Shown here one piece after another: positions 17,818-27,239 of a DNA stretch of 64,000 nucleotides. A model generated the notes under the pieces. That model saw only the letters and a list, made by a program, of their open reading frames with translations, was not told where the DNA came from and made no database searches. A program made the translations under genes and the position numbers. The stretch is from Sulfuritalea sp. GTDB taxonomy: Bacteria > Pseudomonadota > Gammaproteobacteria > Burkholderiales > Rhodocyclaceae. The stretch's first letter is position 1. Every line of letters begins with the position of its first letter. The stretch is taken from NCBI GenBank assembly GCA_016708585.1, contig JADJFK010000005.1, positions 101,373 to 165,372 on the forward strand. The letters are read 5' to 3'.

Positions 17818-19224
17818 TTAAGACAATTCACGAACATCGGCAAAGCGGCCGGCTATCGCCGCCGCGGCCGCCATCGCCGGACTGACGAGGTGGGTGCGGC
17901 CGCCGGCCCCCTGCCGCCCCTCGAAATTGCGGTTGGATGTCGAGGCGCAGCGCTCGCCGGGATTCAGGCGGTCGTCGTTCATTGCCAGGCACATGGAACA
18001 ACCGGGTTGCCGCCACTCGAAGCCGGCGGCGATGAAAATCTTGTCCAGGCCCTCGGCCTCGGCCTGCGCCTTGATCAGGCCTGAGCCGGGCACCACCAAC
18101 GCCAGCTTGACGTTCGGCGCGATCCGGCGACCCCTGGCCACGGCGGCGGCCGCTCGCAGGTCCTCGATGCGGGAATTGGTGCAGGAACCGATGAAGACCT
18201 TGTCGATCGGGATCTGGTCGATGCGCATGCGCGGCACCAGGCCCATGTACTGCAGCGCCCGGGCAACGCCTTCGCTCTTGACCGGATCGCTGAAATCCTC
18301 GGGCGCCGGCACGGCGCCGTCGATACCGGTGACCATCTCGGGCGACGTGCCCCAGGTCACCTGCGGCGCGATGGCCGCGGCATCGATGTCGATCACCGCG
18401 TCGAAGCGGGCGTCGGCATCCGACACCAGCGTACGCCAGCAGGCCACGGCCTTGTCCCAGTCCTCGCCCTTGGGCGCGAAGCTGCGACCCTTGAGGTAGG
18501 CGATGGTCGTCTCGTCCGCGGCGACGAAGCCGACACGGGCGCCGGCTTCGATCGCCATGTTGCACACCGTCATGCGCCCCTCCATCGACAGGCCGCGGAT
18601 CGCGGAGCCGCCGAATTCGATCGCGTAACCGGTGCCGCCGGCGGTGCCGATGCGGCCGATCAGGGCCAGCACGAGGTCCTTCGCCGTAACGCCGGCGCCG
18701 ACTTTTCCCTCGAAACGGACCAGCATGGTCTTCGACTTTTTCTGCAGCAGGCATTGCGTCGCCAACACGTGCTCGACTTCGGAGGTGCCGATGCCGTGGG
18801 CAAGGCAGGCGAAGGCGCCATGGGTCGAGGTGTGCGAATCGCCGCAAACCACGGTCATGCCGGGCAGCGTCGCGCCGTTCTCCGGCCCGACCACATGCAC
18901 GATGCCCTGGCGCTTGTCCCTGAACGGAAAATAGGCCAGCGCGCCGACCTCACGGATGTTGGCGTCCAGCGTTTCCACCTGCTGGCGCGAGATCGGATCG
19001 GTGATGCCCTGCTCCCAGTGCGACGTCGGCGTGTTGTGGTCCGCCGTGGCGACGATCGACGACACGCGCCAGGGCTTGCGCCCCGCCAGCTTGAGGCCTT
19101 CGAAGGCCTGCGGGCTGGTGACTTCGTGCACCAGGTGGCGGTCTATGTAGAGCAGGGCCGTGCCGTCGTCCTCGACATGGACGACATGGCTGTCCCAGAG
19201 TTTCTCGTAAAGCGTTTTCGACAT
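17818..19224 (-). CDS. leuC: 3-isopropylmalate dehydratase large subunit
   Basis: LeuC is the [4Fe-4S] subunit of isopropylmalate isomerase. I start at MSKTLYEKLWDSHVV (19224), 468 residues. Cluster-ligand regions are present: the cysteine in IGSCTNSRIEDL and the pair in PGCSMCLAMN. Residues 174-181, KVGAGVTA, coincide with a perfect sense copy of the 25-bp dispersed motif. Here the motif sits where the family already has a GxTAKD stretch, so it replaces codons without changing length. Confidence 0.96.
   Translation of the reverse strand: MSKTLYEKLWDSHVVHVEDDGTALLYIDRHLVHEVTSPQAFEGLKLAGRKPWRVSSIVATADHNTPTSHWEQGITDPISRQQVETLDANIREVGALAYFPFRDKRQGIVHVVGPENGATLPGMTVVCGDSHTSTHGAFACLAHGIGTSEVEHVLATQCLLQKKSKTMLVRFEGKVGAGVTAKDLVLALIGRIGTAGGTGYAIEFGGSAIRGLSMEGRMTVCNMAIEAGARVGFVAADETTIAYLKGRSFAPKGEDWDKAVACWRTLVSDADARFDAVIDIDAAAIAPQVTWGTSPEMVTGIDGAVPAPEDFSDPVKSEGVARALQYMGLVPRMRIDQIPIDKVFIGSCTNSRIEDLRAAAAVARGRRIAPNVKLALVVPGSGLIKAQAEAEGLDKIFIAAGFEWRQPGCSMCLAMNDDRLNPGERCASTSNRNFEGRQGAGGRTHLVSPAMAAAAAIAGRFADVRELS
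18681..18705 (-). repeat. Dispersed 25-bp motif, copy 4 (in leuC, sense)
   Basis: This copy matches all 23 defined positions, free bases TT. It encodes KVGAGVTA in frame with LeuC. Confidence 0.85.
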
Positions 19225-19254
19225 GATTAGCGAAGCATCGACATGAACGGGCAA

Positions 19255-20412
19255 TTATCTCACAGGCGCGCCGGTCGATTCCCCCGGAACGCCGCGCCAG
19301 ACCAGAATCAGGCCGGCCAGGGCAAGTGCGGACGCGGCGCTGAAAGTGATCGCGGCGCCGGCGCTTTCCCACAGGGCGCCGGCCAGCAAGGCGCCGCCAA
19401 GCCCCCCGGCGCCGTAGGCCACGCTGCCATACAGCGCCTGCGCACGCGCCTGCTGGCCTGCTGCGAACCAGCGATTGAGGGCCGCCATGGTGGCGGCGTG
19501 ATGGGCGCCGAAGCTGGCCCCGTGCAGCAACTGTGCCAGAACCAGCAGGACGAGGAAATCGACAGCCCAGCCGATCATCATGAAACGCAGCACGGCCAGG
19601 GCAAAACAGGCAAGCAGGATGCGGCGCATGGAAACCCGCAGCGAAATCCGCGGCATCAGCAAGAACACAACGATCTCGGCCACCACGCCGAGCGTCCACA
19701 GCACGCCGACCAGCGCCTTGCCGTAGCCGTGGGCCACCAGATGGATCGAGTAAAAAACGTAGAGGGCGCCATGCGCGGCGGTCATCAACAAGCCGGCGGC
19801 CAGCAGGAAGACCACCTTGCGCTGGCGCAGCACGGCGACGATCGGACCGGCAACCAGGTCGGCATGCCCCTTGACTTCGCGCAGCGTCAGCGCACTGAGC
19901 AGGGTGCCCAGCAGCAGCGCCCAGCTCACCCACAGTTGCGAACTGATCGGAGCCGCATCGAGCAGCAGGCCGACGCCCATCACCGCGAGGATGAAGCCGA
20001 CCGAACCCCACAGCCGGATGCGGCCGTAGCGTTCCGGATGCGCGGCCAGGTGGCCCAACGTAAGCGCCTCCACGAGGGGCAGCGAAGCACTCCAGAAAAA
20101 ATGCAGCACGGCCAGGCCGACCAGCAGGCCGACAAAGTCATCGGTCAGGAACACCACGCAAAAGCTCGCCAGCGCGGCCGCCGTCGAGCCGATGACGAGG
20201 CGCACGCGCCGGCCGCCGCGGTCTGCCAGCCAGCTCCAGAGCAACGGCGACAAGAGTCGCATCAGCTGCCCGAGCGACATCAGCACCGCGATGCGGCCTG
20301 CGGAAAGCCCGATCGATTGCAGATAGAGCGCGAAATACGGCAGGAAGGCGCCGATGAACGCGAAGTACCAGAAATACCAGACGGCCAGGCGGCCGTGCGG
20401 CAGGATGGTCAA
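19255..20412 (-). CDS. MFS transporter (HcaT/MFS_1_like type)
   Basis: This 385-residue polytopic protein has about 12 membrane segments. It has the loop 2-3 motif SWLADRGGRRVRL and the N-terminal pattern VWYFWYFAFIGAFLPYF, typical of the MFS_1_like group that includes the 3-phenylpropionate permease HcaT. The substrate cannot be inferred. It overlaps the YdcH-like gene by four bases (ATGA) and lies 30 bp before leuC. In related genomes an MFS gene of this kind is common near aroC. Confidence 0.8.
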   Translation of the reverse strand: MTILPHGRLAVWYFWYFAFIGAFLPYFALYLQSIGLSAGRIAVLMSLGQLMRLLSPLLWSWLADRGGRRVRLVIGSTAAALASFCVVFLTDDFVGLLVGLAVLHFFWSASLPLVEALTLGHLAAHPERYGRIRLWGSVGFILAVMGVGLLLDAAPISSQLWVSWALLLGTLLSALTLREVKGHADLVAGPIVAVLRQRKVVFLLAAGLLMTAAHGALYVFYSIHLVAHGYGKALVGVLWTLGVVAEIVVFLLMPRISLRVSMRRILLACFALAVLRFMMIGWAVDFLVLLVLAQLLHGASFGAHHAATMAALNRWFAAGQQARAQALYGSVAYGAGGLGGALLAGALWESAGAAITFSAASALALAGLILVWRGVPGESTGAPVR

Positions 20413-20672
20413 GCTGGGTGTTTCTGGCCGGCGCGGAAGGCCTGCAGCAGGTGGAAGATCTCGTCCTTGAGCTTGACCCGCGCCTTCTTCATGTCTTCCA
20501 GCGTGAAATCGGCGACCGGCATGTCGTGTTCCTCGAGGTCCTCGACTTTGCCGGTAAGGCGGTTGTAACGGGCGAACAGGCTGCCGATATAACCACCACC
20601 CGCCTTCAAGGCATCGATGGCGTCGCGCATATCGGGAAATTCGGTATAAACATCGTGGTGATCGACGTGCAT
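20409..20672 (-). CDS. YdcH/DUF465 family small protein
   Basis: This 87-residue charged, helical protein has the DUF465 pattern FARYNRLTGKVEDLEEHD followed by a Lys-rich coiled-coil, MKKARVKLKDEI. Family members are small cytoplasmic proteins of unknown function. It lies between aroC (49 bp upstream) and the MFS gene, which it overlaps by four bases. Confidence 0.8.
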   Translation of the reverse strand: MHVDHHDVYTEFPDMRDAIDALKAGGGYIGSLFARYNRLTGKVEDLEEHDMPVADFTLEDMKKARVKLKDEIFHLLQAFRAGQKHPA

Positions 20673-20721
20673 GGTTTCCTACCCTGTATATCGTGTTATC
20701 GAAAATTTCATGCGGATTCTA

Positions 20722-21831
20722 TCAGGCGACGCCCGGCGCCTTGCCGGCGATCACCGGCGTCGGACATGTGACATCGGCGCATTGGGCGCGATGATGCAAG
20801 GCGGCATCGATCAGCACCAGCGCCAGCATGGCTTCGGCGATCGGCGTGGCGCGGATGCCGACGCAGGGATCGTGGCGGCCGTGGGTTTCGATGATGGCCG
20901 GCTCGCCGGCAAGGTTGATCGTGCGCCGCGGCAAGCGGATGCTTGAGGTCGGCTTGACCGCCATCCTCACCACCACCTCCTGCCCGGTGGAAATGCCGCC
21001 CAGTATTCCGCCGGCGTTGTTGCCGAGGAAACCCTCCGGCGTCAGTTCGTCGCCGTGTTCGCTGCCCTTCTGCGTGACGGACGCGAAGCCGGCGCCGATC
21101 TCCACCCCCTTGACGGCATTGATGCCCATCATGGCGTAGGCGATGTCGGCATCGAGCCGGTCATACACCGGTTCGCCCCAGCCGACCGGCACACCGCGCG
21201 CGACCACGGTAACTTCGGCACCCACGGAATTTCCCGACTTGCGCAGGGCGTCCATGTAAGCCTCCAGCTGTGGCACGAGAGCGGCATTCGGCGCAAAGAA
21301 GGGATTGGTATCGATCGCGGCCTCGTCCTGCCAGGGAATCTCGATCTCGCCGAGCCGGCTCATCCAGCCGCGTACCGTGACGCCATAGCGCTGTTGCAGC
21401 CACTTGCGGGCGATCGCGCCGGCGGCGACGCGCACCGCGGTTTCGCGCGCCGAGGCGCGACCGCTGCCGCGATGATCGCGAATCCCGTACTTGTGCCAGT
21501 AGGTGTAGTCGGCATGGCCGGGACGGAACATCTCGGCGATGTTGCCGTAGTCCTTGCTGCGCTGATCCTCGTTGCGGATCAGGAGACCGATCGGCGTCCC
21601 CGTGGTGCGGCCCTCATAAACGCCGGAAAGAATCTCGACCGTATCGGACTCCCGACGCTGGGTGACGTGGCGCGATGTTCCCGGCTTGCGCCGGTCGAGC
21701 TGCAGCTGGATGTCGGCGGCGGATATTTCCAGACCGGGAGGGCAGCCGTCGACCACACAGCCGATCGCGGGACCGTGCGATTCGCCGAAGGAAGTGACGC
21801 AGAACAGGGAGCCGAAGGTATTGCCGGACAT
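20722..21831 (-). CDS. aroC: Chorismate synthase
   Basis: AroC converts EPSP to chorismate and requires reduced FMN, the last common step before Trp, Phe, Tyr and folate. The 369-residue protein begins MSGNTFGSLFCVTSFGESHG and has the signatures GRASARETAVRVAAGAIA and FLGNNAGGILGGISTGQ. It lies at the end nearest the fds operon, from which it is separated by 107 bp with no clear terminator. Confidence 0.96.
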   Translation of the reverse strand: MSGNTFGSLFCVTSFGESHGPAIGCVVDGCPPGLEISAADIQLQLDRRKPGTSRHVTQRRESDTVEILSGVYEGRTTGTPIGLLIRNEDQRSKDYGNIAEMFRPGHADYTYWHKYGIRDHRGSGRASARETAVRVAAGAIARKWLQQRYGVTVRGWMSRLGEIEIPWQDEAAIDTNPFFAPNAALVPQLEAYMDALRKSGNSVGAEVTVVARGVPVGWGEPVYDRLDADIAYAMMGINAVKGVEIGAGFASVTQKGSEHGDELTPEGFLGNNAGGILGGISTGQEVVVRMAVKPTSSIRLPRRTINLAGEPAIIETHGRHDPCVGIRATPIAEAMLALVLIDAALHHRAQCADVTCPTPVIAGKAPGVA

Positions 21832-21938
21832 GGAGGCTGAATTACTCCGGGAAGACAGGGAAATGGAAGCAGGAGCTTACCATGCTGACCGCACGGCCGT
21901 TGCTGCGGGCTTCGCCGCTGCCCCCGGAAAAGAGGGTC

Positions 21939-22169
21939 TTACAGGTCGCCGCCGGATTGCCCGAGGGTGACCAGCGCATCGCGCACCACCGGCTTGAGCT
22001 GCGCTTCCTCGGCGGTGCCGAGCGACTTCAGGATCTCGGTGCGCATGCGCGGCTCCCAGGTGCGCCGCAGATGATTGGCGACATCGGCCACGGCCTGCGC
22101 CTGGTCCGGCATGGCCTCGAAGAAGGCGCCGATCTGGTTTGCCATCTTGATCAGGTGTGCGCGATTCAT
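21939..22169 (-). CDS. fdsD: Formate dehydrogenase delta subunit
   Basis: This 76-residue protein matches the small FdsD/FdhD-delta family: RAHLIKMANQIGAFFEAMPD followed by the HLRRTWEPRM segment. FdsD associates with the soluble NAD-dependent molybdenum formate dehydrogenase. It is the last gene of the operon and its start overlaps the fdhD stop by four bases. Confidence 0.9.
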   Translation of the reverse strand: MNRAHLIKMANQIGAFFEAMPDQAQAVADVANHLRRTWEPRMRTEILKSLGTAEEAQLKPVVRDALVTLGQSGGDL

Positions 22170-22969
22170 GCCTTGACCTCCTCAAGGGTGCCGTGCCCAC
22201 TGTAGGTGACGCAGCTTTCCTGGCGCAGGAAGCCGATCAGGTTCAGATTCAGCTTGTCGGCGAGCCGTACCGCCGCGGCCGTCGGTGCGGACACCGCGGC
22301 GAGCGTGCCGATGCCCAGCGCCGCAGCCTTCTGCACCATCTCGAAACTGGCGCGGCTGGTGATGATCAGGGCATCGCTGCCGGTGTCGATGCGGGCGTCG
22401 ATGCCGTCGCGGGCCAGCGCGCCCAGCGTCTTGTCCAGTGCGTTGTGGCGGCCGACGTCCTCGCGCACGTGGCTGATGGCACCGTCGCGGCCGACGCGGC
22501 AGGCGGCGTGGGTGGCGCCGGTGGCCTGCTGCACCAGTTGCTGCGCCGGCAGGCTGCGCATGCCGGCATGGAGCGCGGCCAGCGGAAATGGTTTTGTTGC
22601 CGGCAACGGCGCCAGCTCGCGCCGCACCTGGTCGAGGCTCTCGACCCCGCACAGGCCGCAGCCGGTGCGCCCGGTGAGGCTGCGCCGATGCGCCTTGAGC
22701 CGCGCGAAGGCGTCGCCCGCGATCTCGATCTGCAAGCTTATGCCGGCCGCCGACTCACGGATGCCGATGTCGAAGATGTCCCGGCGGCGCGCGACGATGC
22801 CCTCGCTCAGGCTGAAGCCGACGGCGAAATCTTCCAGGTCGTCCGGCGTCGCCAGCATCACCGCGTGGCTGATGCCGTTGTACTCGAAGGCGACCGGCAT
22901 CTCCTCGGCCAGGTCATCGGACCGGCCCGCGCCATCGCGCCAGACAGTGCGTCGCTGGATGGCCTTCAT
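22166..22969 (-). CDS. fdhD: FdhD sulfurtransferase for formate dehydrogenase
   Basis: FdhD (called FdsC in fds operons) moves sulfur from a cysteine desulfurase to the bis-MGD cofactor of formate dehydrogenase. The 267-residue protein has the conserved cysteine pair C104 and C107 in RTGCGLCGVES, the VGRHNALDK stretch, and the LIITSRASFEMVQKA segment. It overlaps fdsA and fdsD by four bases each. Confidence 0.94.
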   Translation of the reverse strand: MKAIQRRTVWRDGAGRSDDLAEEMPVAFEYNGISHAVMLATPDDLEDFAVGFSLSEGIVARRRDIFDIGIRESAAGISLQIEIAGDAFARLKAHRRSLTGRTGCGLCGVESLDQVRRELAPLPATKPFPLAALHAGMRSLPAQQLVQQATGATHAACRVGRDGAISHVREDVGRHNALDKTLGALARDGIDARIDTGSDALIITSRASFEMVQKAAALGIGTLAAVSAPTAAAVRLADKLNLNLIGFLRQESCVTYSGHGTLEEVKA

Positions 22970-25737
22970 GCGCCGCCGAGCCGCGCGACCTGCACCGCGG
23001 TGACCTTGTACTCGGGGCAGTTGGTGGCCCAGTCCGAGTTGTCGGTGGTGATCACGTTGGCGCCGGATTCGGGAAAGTGGAAGGTGGTATACACCACGCC
23101 CGGCTGCACTCGCTCGGTCAGCGTCGCCGGCAACACGGTCTTGCCGGCGCGCGATTCGACACCGACGCGGTCGCCCTCGCGGATGCCGCGCTCCCCGGCG
23201 TCATGCGGATGGATCTCCAGCAGGTCGGCGCCGTAAAAGTCGGTGTTGGCGGTACGGCGGGTCTGCGCGCCGACGTTGTATTGCGAAAGTACGCGGCCGG
23301 TGGTCAAGAGCAGCGGGAAGCGGCGCGTGACCTTCTCGTCGGTCGGCACGTACTGGGTGATCAGGAAGCGGCCCTTGCCACGCACGAAGCCGTCGACGTG
23401 CATGGTCGGCGTGCCGTCCGGCGCCTCGTCGTTGCAGGGCCATTGCAGGCTGCCGGCGCGCTCGAGCTTGTCGTAGCTGATGCCGGCGAAAGTCGGCGTC
23501 AGGCGTGCGATCTCGTCCATGATCTCGGACGGGCTTTCGTAGTGCATCTCGTAGCCGAGTGCCTTGGCAAGCGCACACGTCACTTCCCAGTCGGCCATCC
23601 CGGCCAGCGGCGGCATGACGCGGCGCACGCGCGAAATACGGCGCTCGGCGTTGGTGAAGGTGCCGTCCTTTTCGAGGAAGGAGGCGCCGGGCAGGAAGAC
23701 GTGCGCATACTTGGCCGTTTCGTTGAGGAACAGGTCCTGCACCACCACGCACTCCATCGCGGCCAGCGCCGCCGTGACATGCTGCGTGTTCGGATCGGAC
23801 TGCGCCGGGTCCTCGCCCTGGCAGTAGAGGCCGAGGAAAGAACCGTCCTGCGCGGCCTCGAACATGTTGGGGATGCGCAGGCCCGGCTCGGACTGAATTT
23901 CGACGCCCCAGTCGCGCTCGAACATCTCGCGGGTGACGGTGTCGGACACGTGGCGATAGCCGGGCAGCTCATGCGGGAAGCTGCCCATGTCGCAGGAACC
24001 CTGCACGTTGTTCTGGCCGCGCAGCGGATTGACGCCGACGCCCTCGCGGCCGACGTTGCCGGTGGCCATGGCCAGGTTGGCGATGGCGATCACCGCGGTC
24101 GAACCCTGCGAATGCTCGGTCACGCCAAGGCCATAGTAGATCGCCGCATTGCCTCCTGTTGCATACAACCGCGCTGCGGCGCGCACCGTCGCCGCCGGCA
24201 CGCCGCTGGCGGCTTCCAGCGCCTCGGGCGAATTCGCCGGGCGGGCGACGAACTCGCGCCAATCGTTGAAGGCTTTGGCTTCGCAGCGTTCCGCGACGAA
24301 GGCTTCGTCGACCAGGCCCTCGGTCACGATAACGTGCGCCATGGCCGACAGCACCGCGACATTGGTGCCGGGCCTGAGTTTCAGGTGATGCTCGGCCCGG
24401 ATGTGCGGCGAGCTGACCAGGTCGATCTCGCGCGGATCGATCACGACCAGCTTCGCGCCCTCACGCACGCGGCGCTTGAGGCGCGAGGCGAACACCGGAT
24501 GGGCATCGCTCGGGTTGGCGCCGAGCACGACGATGACATCGGCCTGCGCCACCGACTTGAAGGTTTGCGTGCCGGCCGATTCGCCCAGCGTCTGCTTGAG
24601 CCCGTAGCCGGTCGGCGAATGGCAGACGCGGGCGCAGGTGTCGACGTTGTTGTTGCCGAAGGCGGTGCGCACCAGTTTCTGCACCAGGTAGTCCTCTTCG
24701 TTGGTGCAGCGGCTGGAGACGATGGCGCCGATGGCGTTGCGGCCGTGCTGTTGCTGGATGCGGCGGAACTCGCGCGCGGTATGGGCCAGCGCCTCGTCCC
24801 ACGTTACCTCGCGCCAGGGATCGCTGATCTTCGTCCTAATCATGGGTTTGGTGATGCGGTCGGGATGCGTCGCGTAGCCCCAGGCAAAGCGGCCCTTGAC
24901 GCAGGCATGGCCTTCGTTGGCGCGGCCGTCCTTCCAGGGAACCATGCGCACCACTTCGGCGCCCTTCATCTCGGCACGCAGGCCGCAGCCGACGCCGCAA
25001 TAAGCGCAGGTGGTGGTCACGCTGCGCTCGGCCTGGCCCTTCTCGACGACCGTCTTTTCCATTAGCGTCGCGGTCGGGCAGGCCTGGACGCAGGCGCCGC
25101 AGGAAACGCAATCCGATTCCAGAAAACTCTCGCCCTGCCCCGCCATGACGCGCGAGCCGAAGCCGCGCCCGGCGATGGTCAGCGCAAACGTGCCCTGCTG
25201 TTCCTCGCAGGCGCGTACGCAGAGGTTGCAGACGATGCACTTGCCAGGGTCGTAGCTGAAATAGGGATTCGACTCGTCCCTGACGACGTCGGTGAAATGA
25301 TTCTCGCCTGCGCCATAACGCACCTCGCGCAGGCCGACCACGCCGGCCATGGTCTGCAGTTCGCAGTTGCCGTTGGCGGAACAGGTCAGGCAGTCCAGCG
25401 GATGGTCGGAGATGTAAAGCTCCATGACGTTGCGCCGCAGTTTGGCCAGTTGCGGCGACTGGGTGCGCACCTTCATGCCGGCTTCTGCCGGCGTGGTGCA
25501 GGAGGACGGGTAGCCCTTGCGGCCCTCGATCTCCACCAGGCAGAGGCGACAGGAACCGAAGGGCTTGAGGATGTCGGTGGCGCAGAGCTTGGGGATCATC
25601 ACGCCGGCCTCGGCGGCCGCGCGCAGCAATGACGTACCCGCCGTGACGCTGATCGCGATGCCGTCGATCTCCAACGTCACCGTGTCGCCAGCGCCGACTT
25701 CTGGTGTGCCGAGGTCGAGTTCCCCTGGTGCGTTCAT
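22966..25737 (-). CDS. fdsA: NAD-dependent formate dehydrogenase alpha (molybdenum) subunit
   Basis: FdsA oxidises formate at a bis-MGD Mo centre and passes electrons through Fe-S clusters to FdsG/FdsB. I choose the ATG at 25737, eight bases after GGAGGT and overlapping the fdsB stop (ATGA). An ATG six bases earlier is too close to that site. The 923-residue protein has an N-terminal [2Fe-2S] domain, the CLTCSANGNCELQ cluster site, a two-cluster ferredoxin region (CIVCNLCVRAC and CVSCGACVQAC), then CAYCGVGC and the CHSPTGYG active-site segment. Residues 13-20, EVGAGDTV, are encoded by a slightly degenerate dispersed motif. Confidence 0.95.
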   Translation of the reverse strand: MNAPGELDLGTPEVGAGDTVTLEIDGIAISVTAGTSLLRAAAEAGVMIPKLCATDILKPFGSCRLCLVEIEGRKGYPSSCTTPAEAGMKVRTQSPQLAKLRRNVMELYISDHPLDCLTCSANGNCELQTMAGVVGLREVRYGAGENHFTDVVRDESNPYFSYDPGKCIVCNLCVRACEEQQGTFALTIAGRGFGSRVMAGQGESFLESDCVSCGACVQACPTATLMEKTVVEKGQAERSVTTTCAYCGVGCGLRAEMKGAEVVRMVPWKDGRANEGHACVKGRFAWGYATHPDRITKPMIRTKISDPWREVTWDEALAHTAREFRRIQQQHGRNAIGAIVSSRCTNEEDYLVQKLVRTAFGNNNVDTCARVCHSPTGYGLKQTLGESAGTQTFKSVAQADVIVVLGANPSDAHPVFASRLKRRVREGAKLVVIDPREIDLVSSPHIRAEHHLKLRPGTNVAVLSAMAHVIVTEGLVDEAFVAERCEAKAFNDWREFVARPANSPEALEAASGVPAATVRAAARLYATGGNAAIYYGLGVTEHSQGSTAVIAIANLAMATGNVGREGVGVNPLRGQNNVQGSCDMGSFPHELPGYRHVSDTVTREMFERDWGVEIQSEPGLRIPNMFEAAQDGSFLGLYCQGEDPAQSDPNTQHVTAALAAMECVVVQDLFLNETAKYAHVFLPGASFLEKDGTFTNAERRISRVRRVMPPLAGMADWEVTCALAKALGYEMHYESPSEIMDEIARLTPTFAGISYDKLERAGSLQWPCNDEAPDGTPTMHVDGFVRGKGRFLITQYVPTDEKVTRRFPLLLTTGRVLSQYNVGAQTRRTANTDFYGADLLEIHPHDAGERGIREGDRVGVESRAGKTVLPATLTERVQPGVVYTTFHFPESGANVITTDNSDWATNCPEYKVTAVQVARLGGA
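25677..25701 (-). repeat. Dispersed 25-bp motif, copy 5 (5' end of fdsA, sense)
   Basis: Two mismatches in 23 defined positions (first base and position 23), free bases AC. It encodes EVGAGDTV in the variable N-terminal lead-in of FdsA, before the first ferredoxin strand. Confidence 0.75.
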
Positions 25738-27239
25738 TCGCATTTACCTCCAAAGTCCTCCGCGAAGTGCCGCAGGGCCGACAGCACCGGAATCGGCGTC
25801 ATGCTGCCCATGGCGCACAGCGAGCCCTGCGTCATGGTCTCGCACAATTCTTCGAGCAAAGCGATTTGCCTGCCGTCACCGGCGCGAATGCGGTCGATGA
25901 CTTCGACGCCGCGCGTCGAGCCGATGCGGCAGGGCGTGCATTTGCCGCAGGATTCGATGGCGCAGAATTTCATCGCGTAGCGTGCCTGCCCGGCCAAATC
26001 CACCGTGTCGTCGAAGGCGACGATGCCGCCGTGGCCGAGCCCGGCGCCGATGGCGGCGAAGGCTTCGTAGTCGAGCAGTGTGTCGAATTGCGCTTCCGGC
26101 AGATAGGCGCCCAGCGGCCCGCCGACCTGCACCGCGCGCAGCGGCCGGCCCGAGCGCGAGCCGCCGCCGAAATCGTAGAGCAGTTCGCGCAAGCTGAGGC
26201 CGAAGGGCACTTCGACCAGGCCGCCGTGTTTGATGTTGCCGGCCAGCTGGAAGGGCAGCGTGCCGCGCGACCGTCCGCAGCCAAGGTCGCGGTAGGCCGC
26301 CGCCCCCTGCGCCAGGATGTCGGGCACGCTGGCGAAGGTAATCAGGTTGTTGATCAGCGTCGGCTGGCCGAACAGGCCGGCGACCGCCGGCAGCGGCGGC
26401 TTGGCGCGGACGATGCCGCGCTTGCCTTCGATGCTTTCCAGCAGCGCGGTTTCCTCGCCGCAGACATAGGAACCGGCGCCCACGCGCACTTCGATCGTGA
26501 AATTGCCGAGAAAGTCCCCGGCTCCGGCCAGCGCCGCTTCGAGCGCCGCGACCGCGTGCGGATACTCGGAGCGGACATAGATGTAGCCCTGCGCGGCGCC
26601 AACCGCGAGGCCGGCGATCGCCATGCCTTCGAGCAGGCAGTAGGGATCCCCCTCCATCAGCATGCGGTCGGAGAAGGTGCCCGAATCGCCCTCGTCGGCA
26701 TTGCAGACGACGTATTTCTGCGGTGCCGCGGTGGCGCGCACGGTCTGCCACTTGATGCCGGCCGGAAAGGCGGCGCCACCGCGGCCGCGCAGGCCCGACT
26801 CGGTCACGGCGCGGACGATTTCGGCCGGCGCCATGGCCCGTGCGCGGCGCAGGCCCTCGCCGCCGCCGCGCGCGACGTAGTCGGCCAGCGAACGCGGATC
26901 GACGACGCCGACGCGCCGGCAAACCAGGCGCTGCTGGCGCGCCAGCCAGGGAATCTCTTCGGTCGGGCCGAGACACAGCGCATGGACGCCGCCGGTCAGG
27001 AAACCCGCGGCGAACAGCCCGGGCACCTCTGCCGGCGCGACCGGACCATAGGCGATGCGACCCCGCGGCGTGGCGACTTCGACCAGCGGCTCGAGCCAGA
27101 CCATGCCGCGCGAACCGTTGCGCACCAGCTTGATGGCAATCCCGCGTCGTGCCGCTTCTTCGCTGATGGCCGTGGCAACGGCATCGGCGCCGAGGGCCAG
27201 CGCGGCGGCATCACCCGGGACGAAGATCGTCGTCCTCAC
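25734..27239 (-). CDS. fdsB: NAD-dependent formate dehydrogenase beta subunit
   Basis: FdsB is the FMN- and NADH-binding subunit, homologous to complex I NuoF. The 501-residue protein has the GRGGAAFPAGIKW flavin/NAD loop, NADEGDSGTFSDR, GAGSYVCGEETALLESIEG and the [4Fe-4S] site CGKCTPCRIG. Its extra N-terminal part of about 120 residues is thioredoxin-like, as in other Fds beta subunits. It overlaps fdsG and fdsA by four bases each, so the operon is translationally coupled. Confidence 0.95.
   Translation of the reverse strand: MRTTIFVPGDAAALALGADAVATAISEEAARRGIAIKLVRNGSRGMVWLEPLVEVATPRGRIAYGPVAPAEVPGLFAAGFLTGGVHALCLGPTEEIPWLARQQRLVCRRVGVVDPRSLADYVARGGGEGLRRARAMAPAEIVRAVTESGLRGRGGAAFPAGIKWQTVRATAAPQKYVVCNADEGDSGTFSDRMLMEGDPYCLLEGMAIAGLAVGAAQGYIYVRSEYPHAVAALEAALAGAGDFLGNFTIEVRVGAGSYVCGEETALLESIEGKRGIVRAKPPLPAVAGLFGQPTLINNLITFASVPDILAQGAAAYRDLGCGRSRGTLPFQLAGNIKHGGLVEVPFGLSLRELLYDFGGGSRSGRPLRAVQVGGPLGAYLPEAQFDTLLDYEAFAAIGAGLGHGGIVAFDDTVDLAGQARYAMKFCAIESCGKCTPCRIGSTRGVEVIDRIRAGDGRQIALLEELCETMTQGSLCAMGSMTPIPVLSALRHFAEDFGGKCE

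Noticed and set aside
20722..21831. TCGGCGCCGGC near 21085 in aroC as a motif copy
   Set aside because: Only the GC-rich core matches; the flanks differ and the EIGAGFASV peptide fits the chorismate synthase family.
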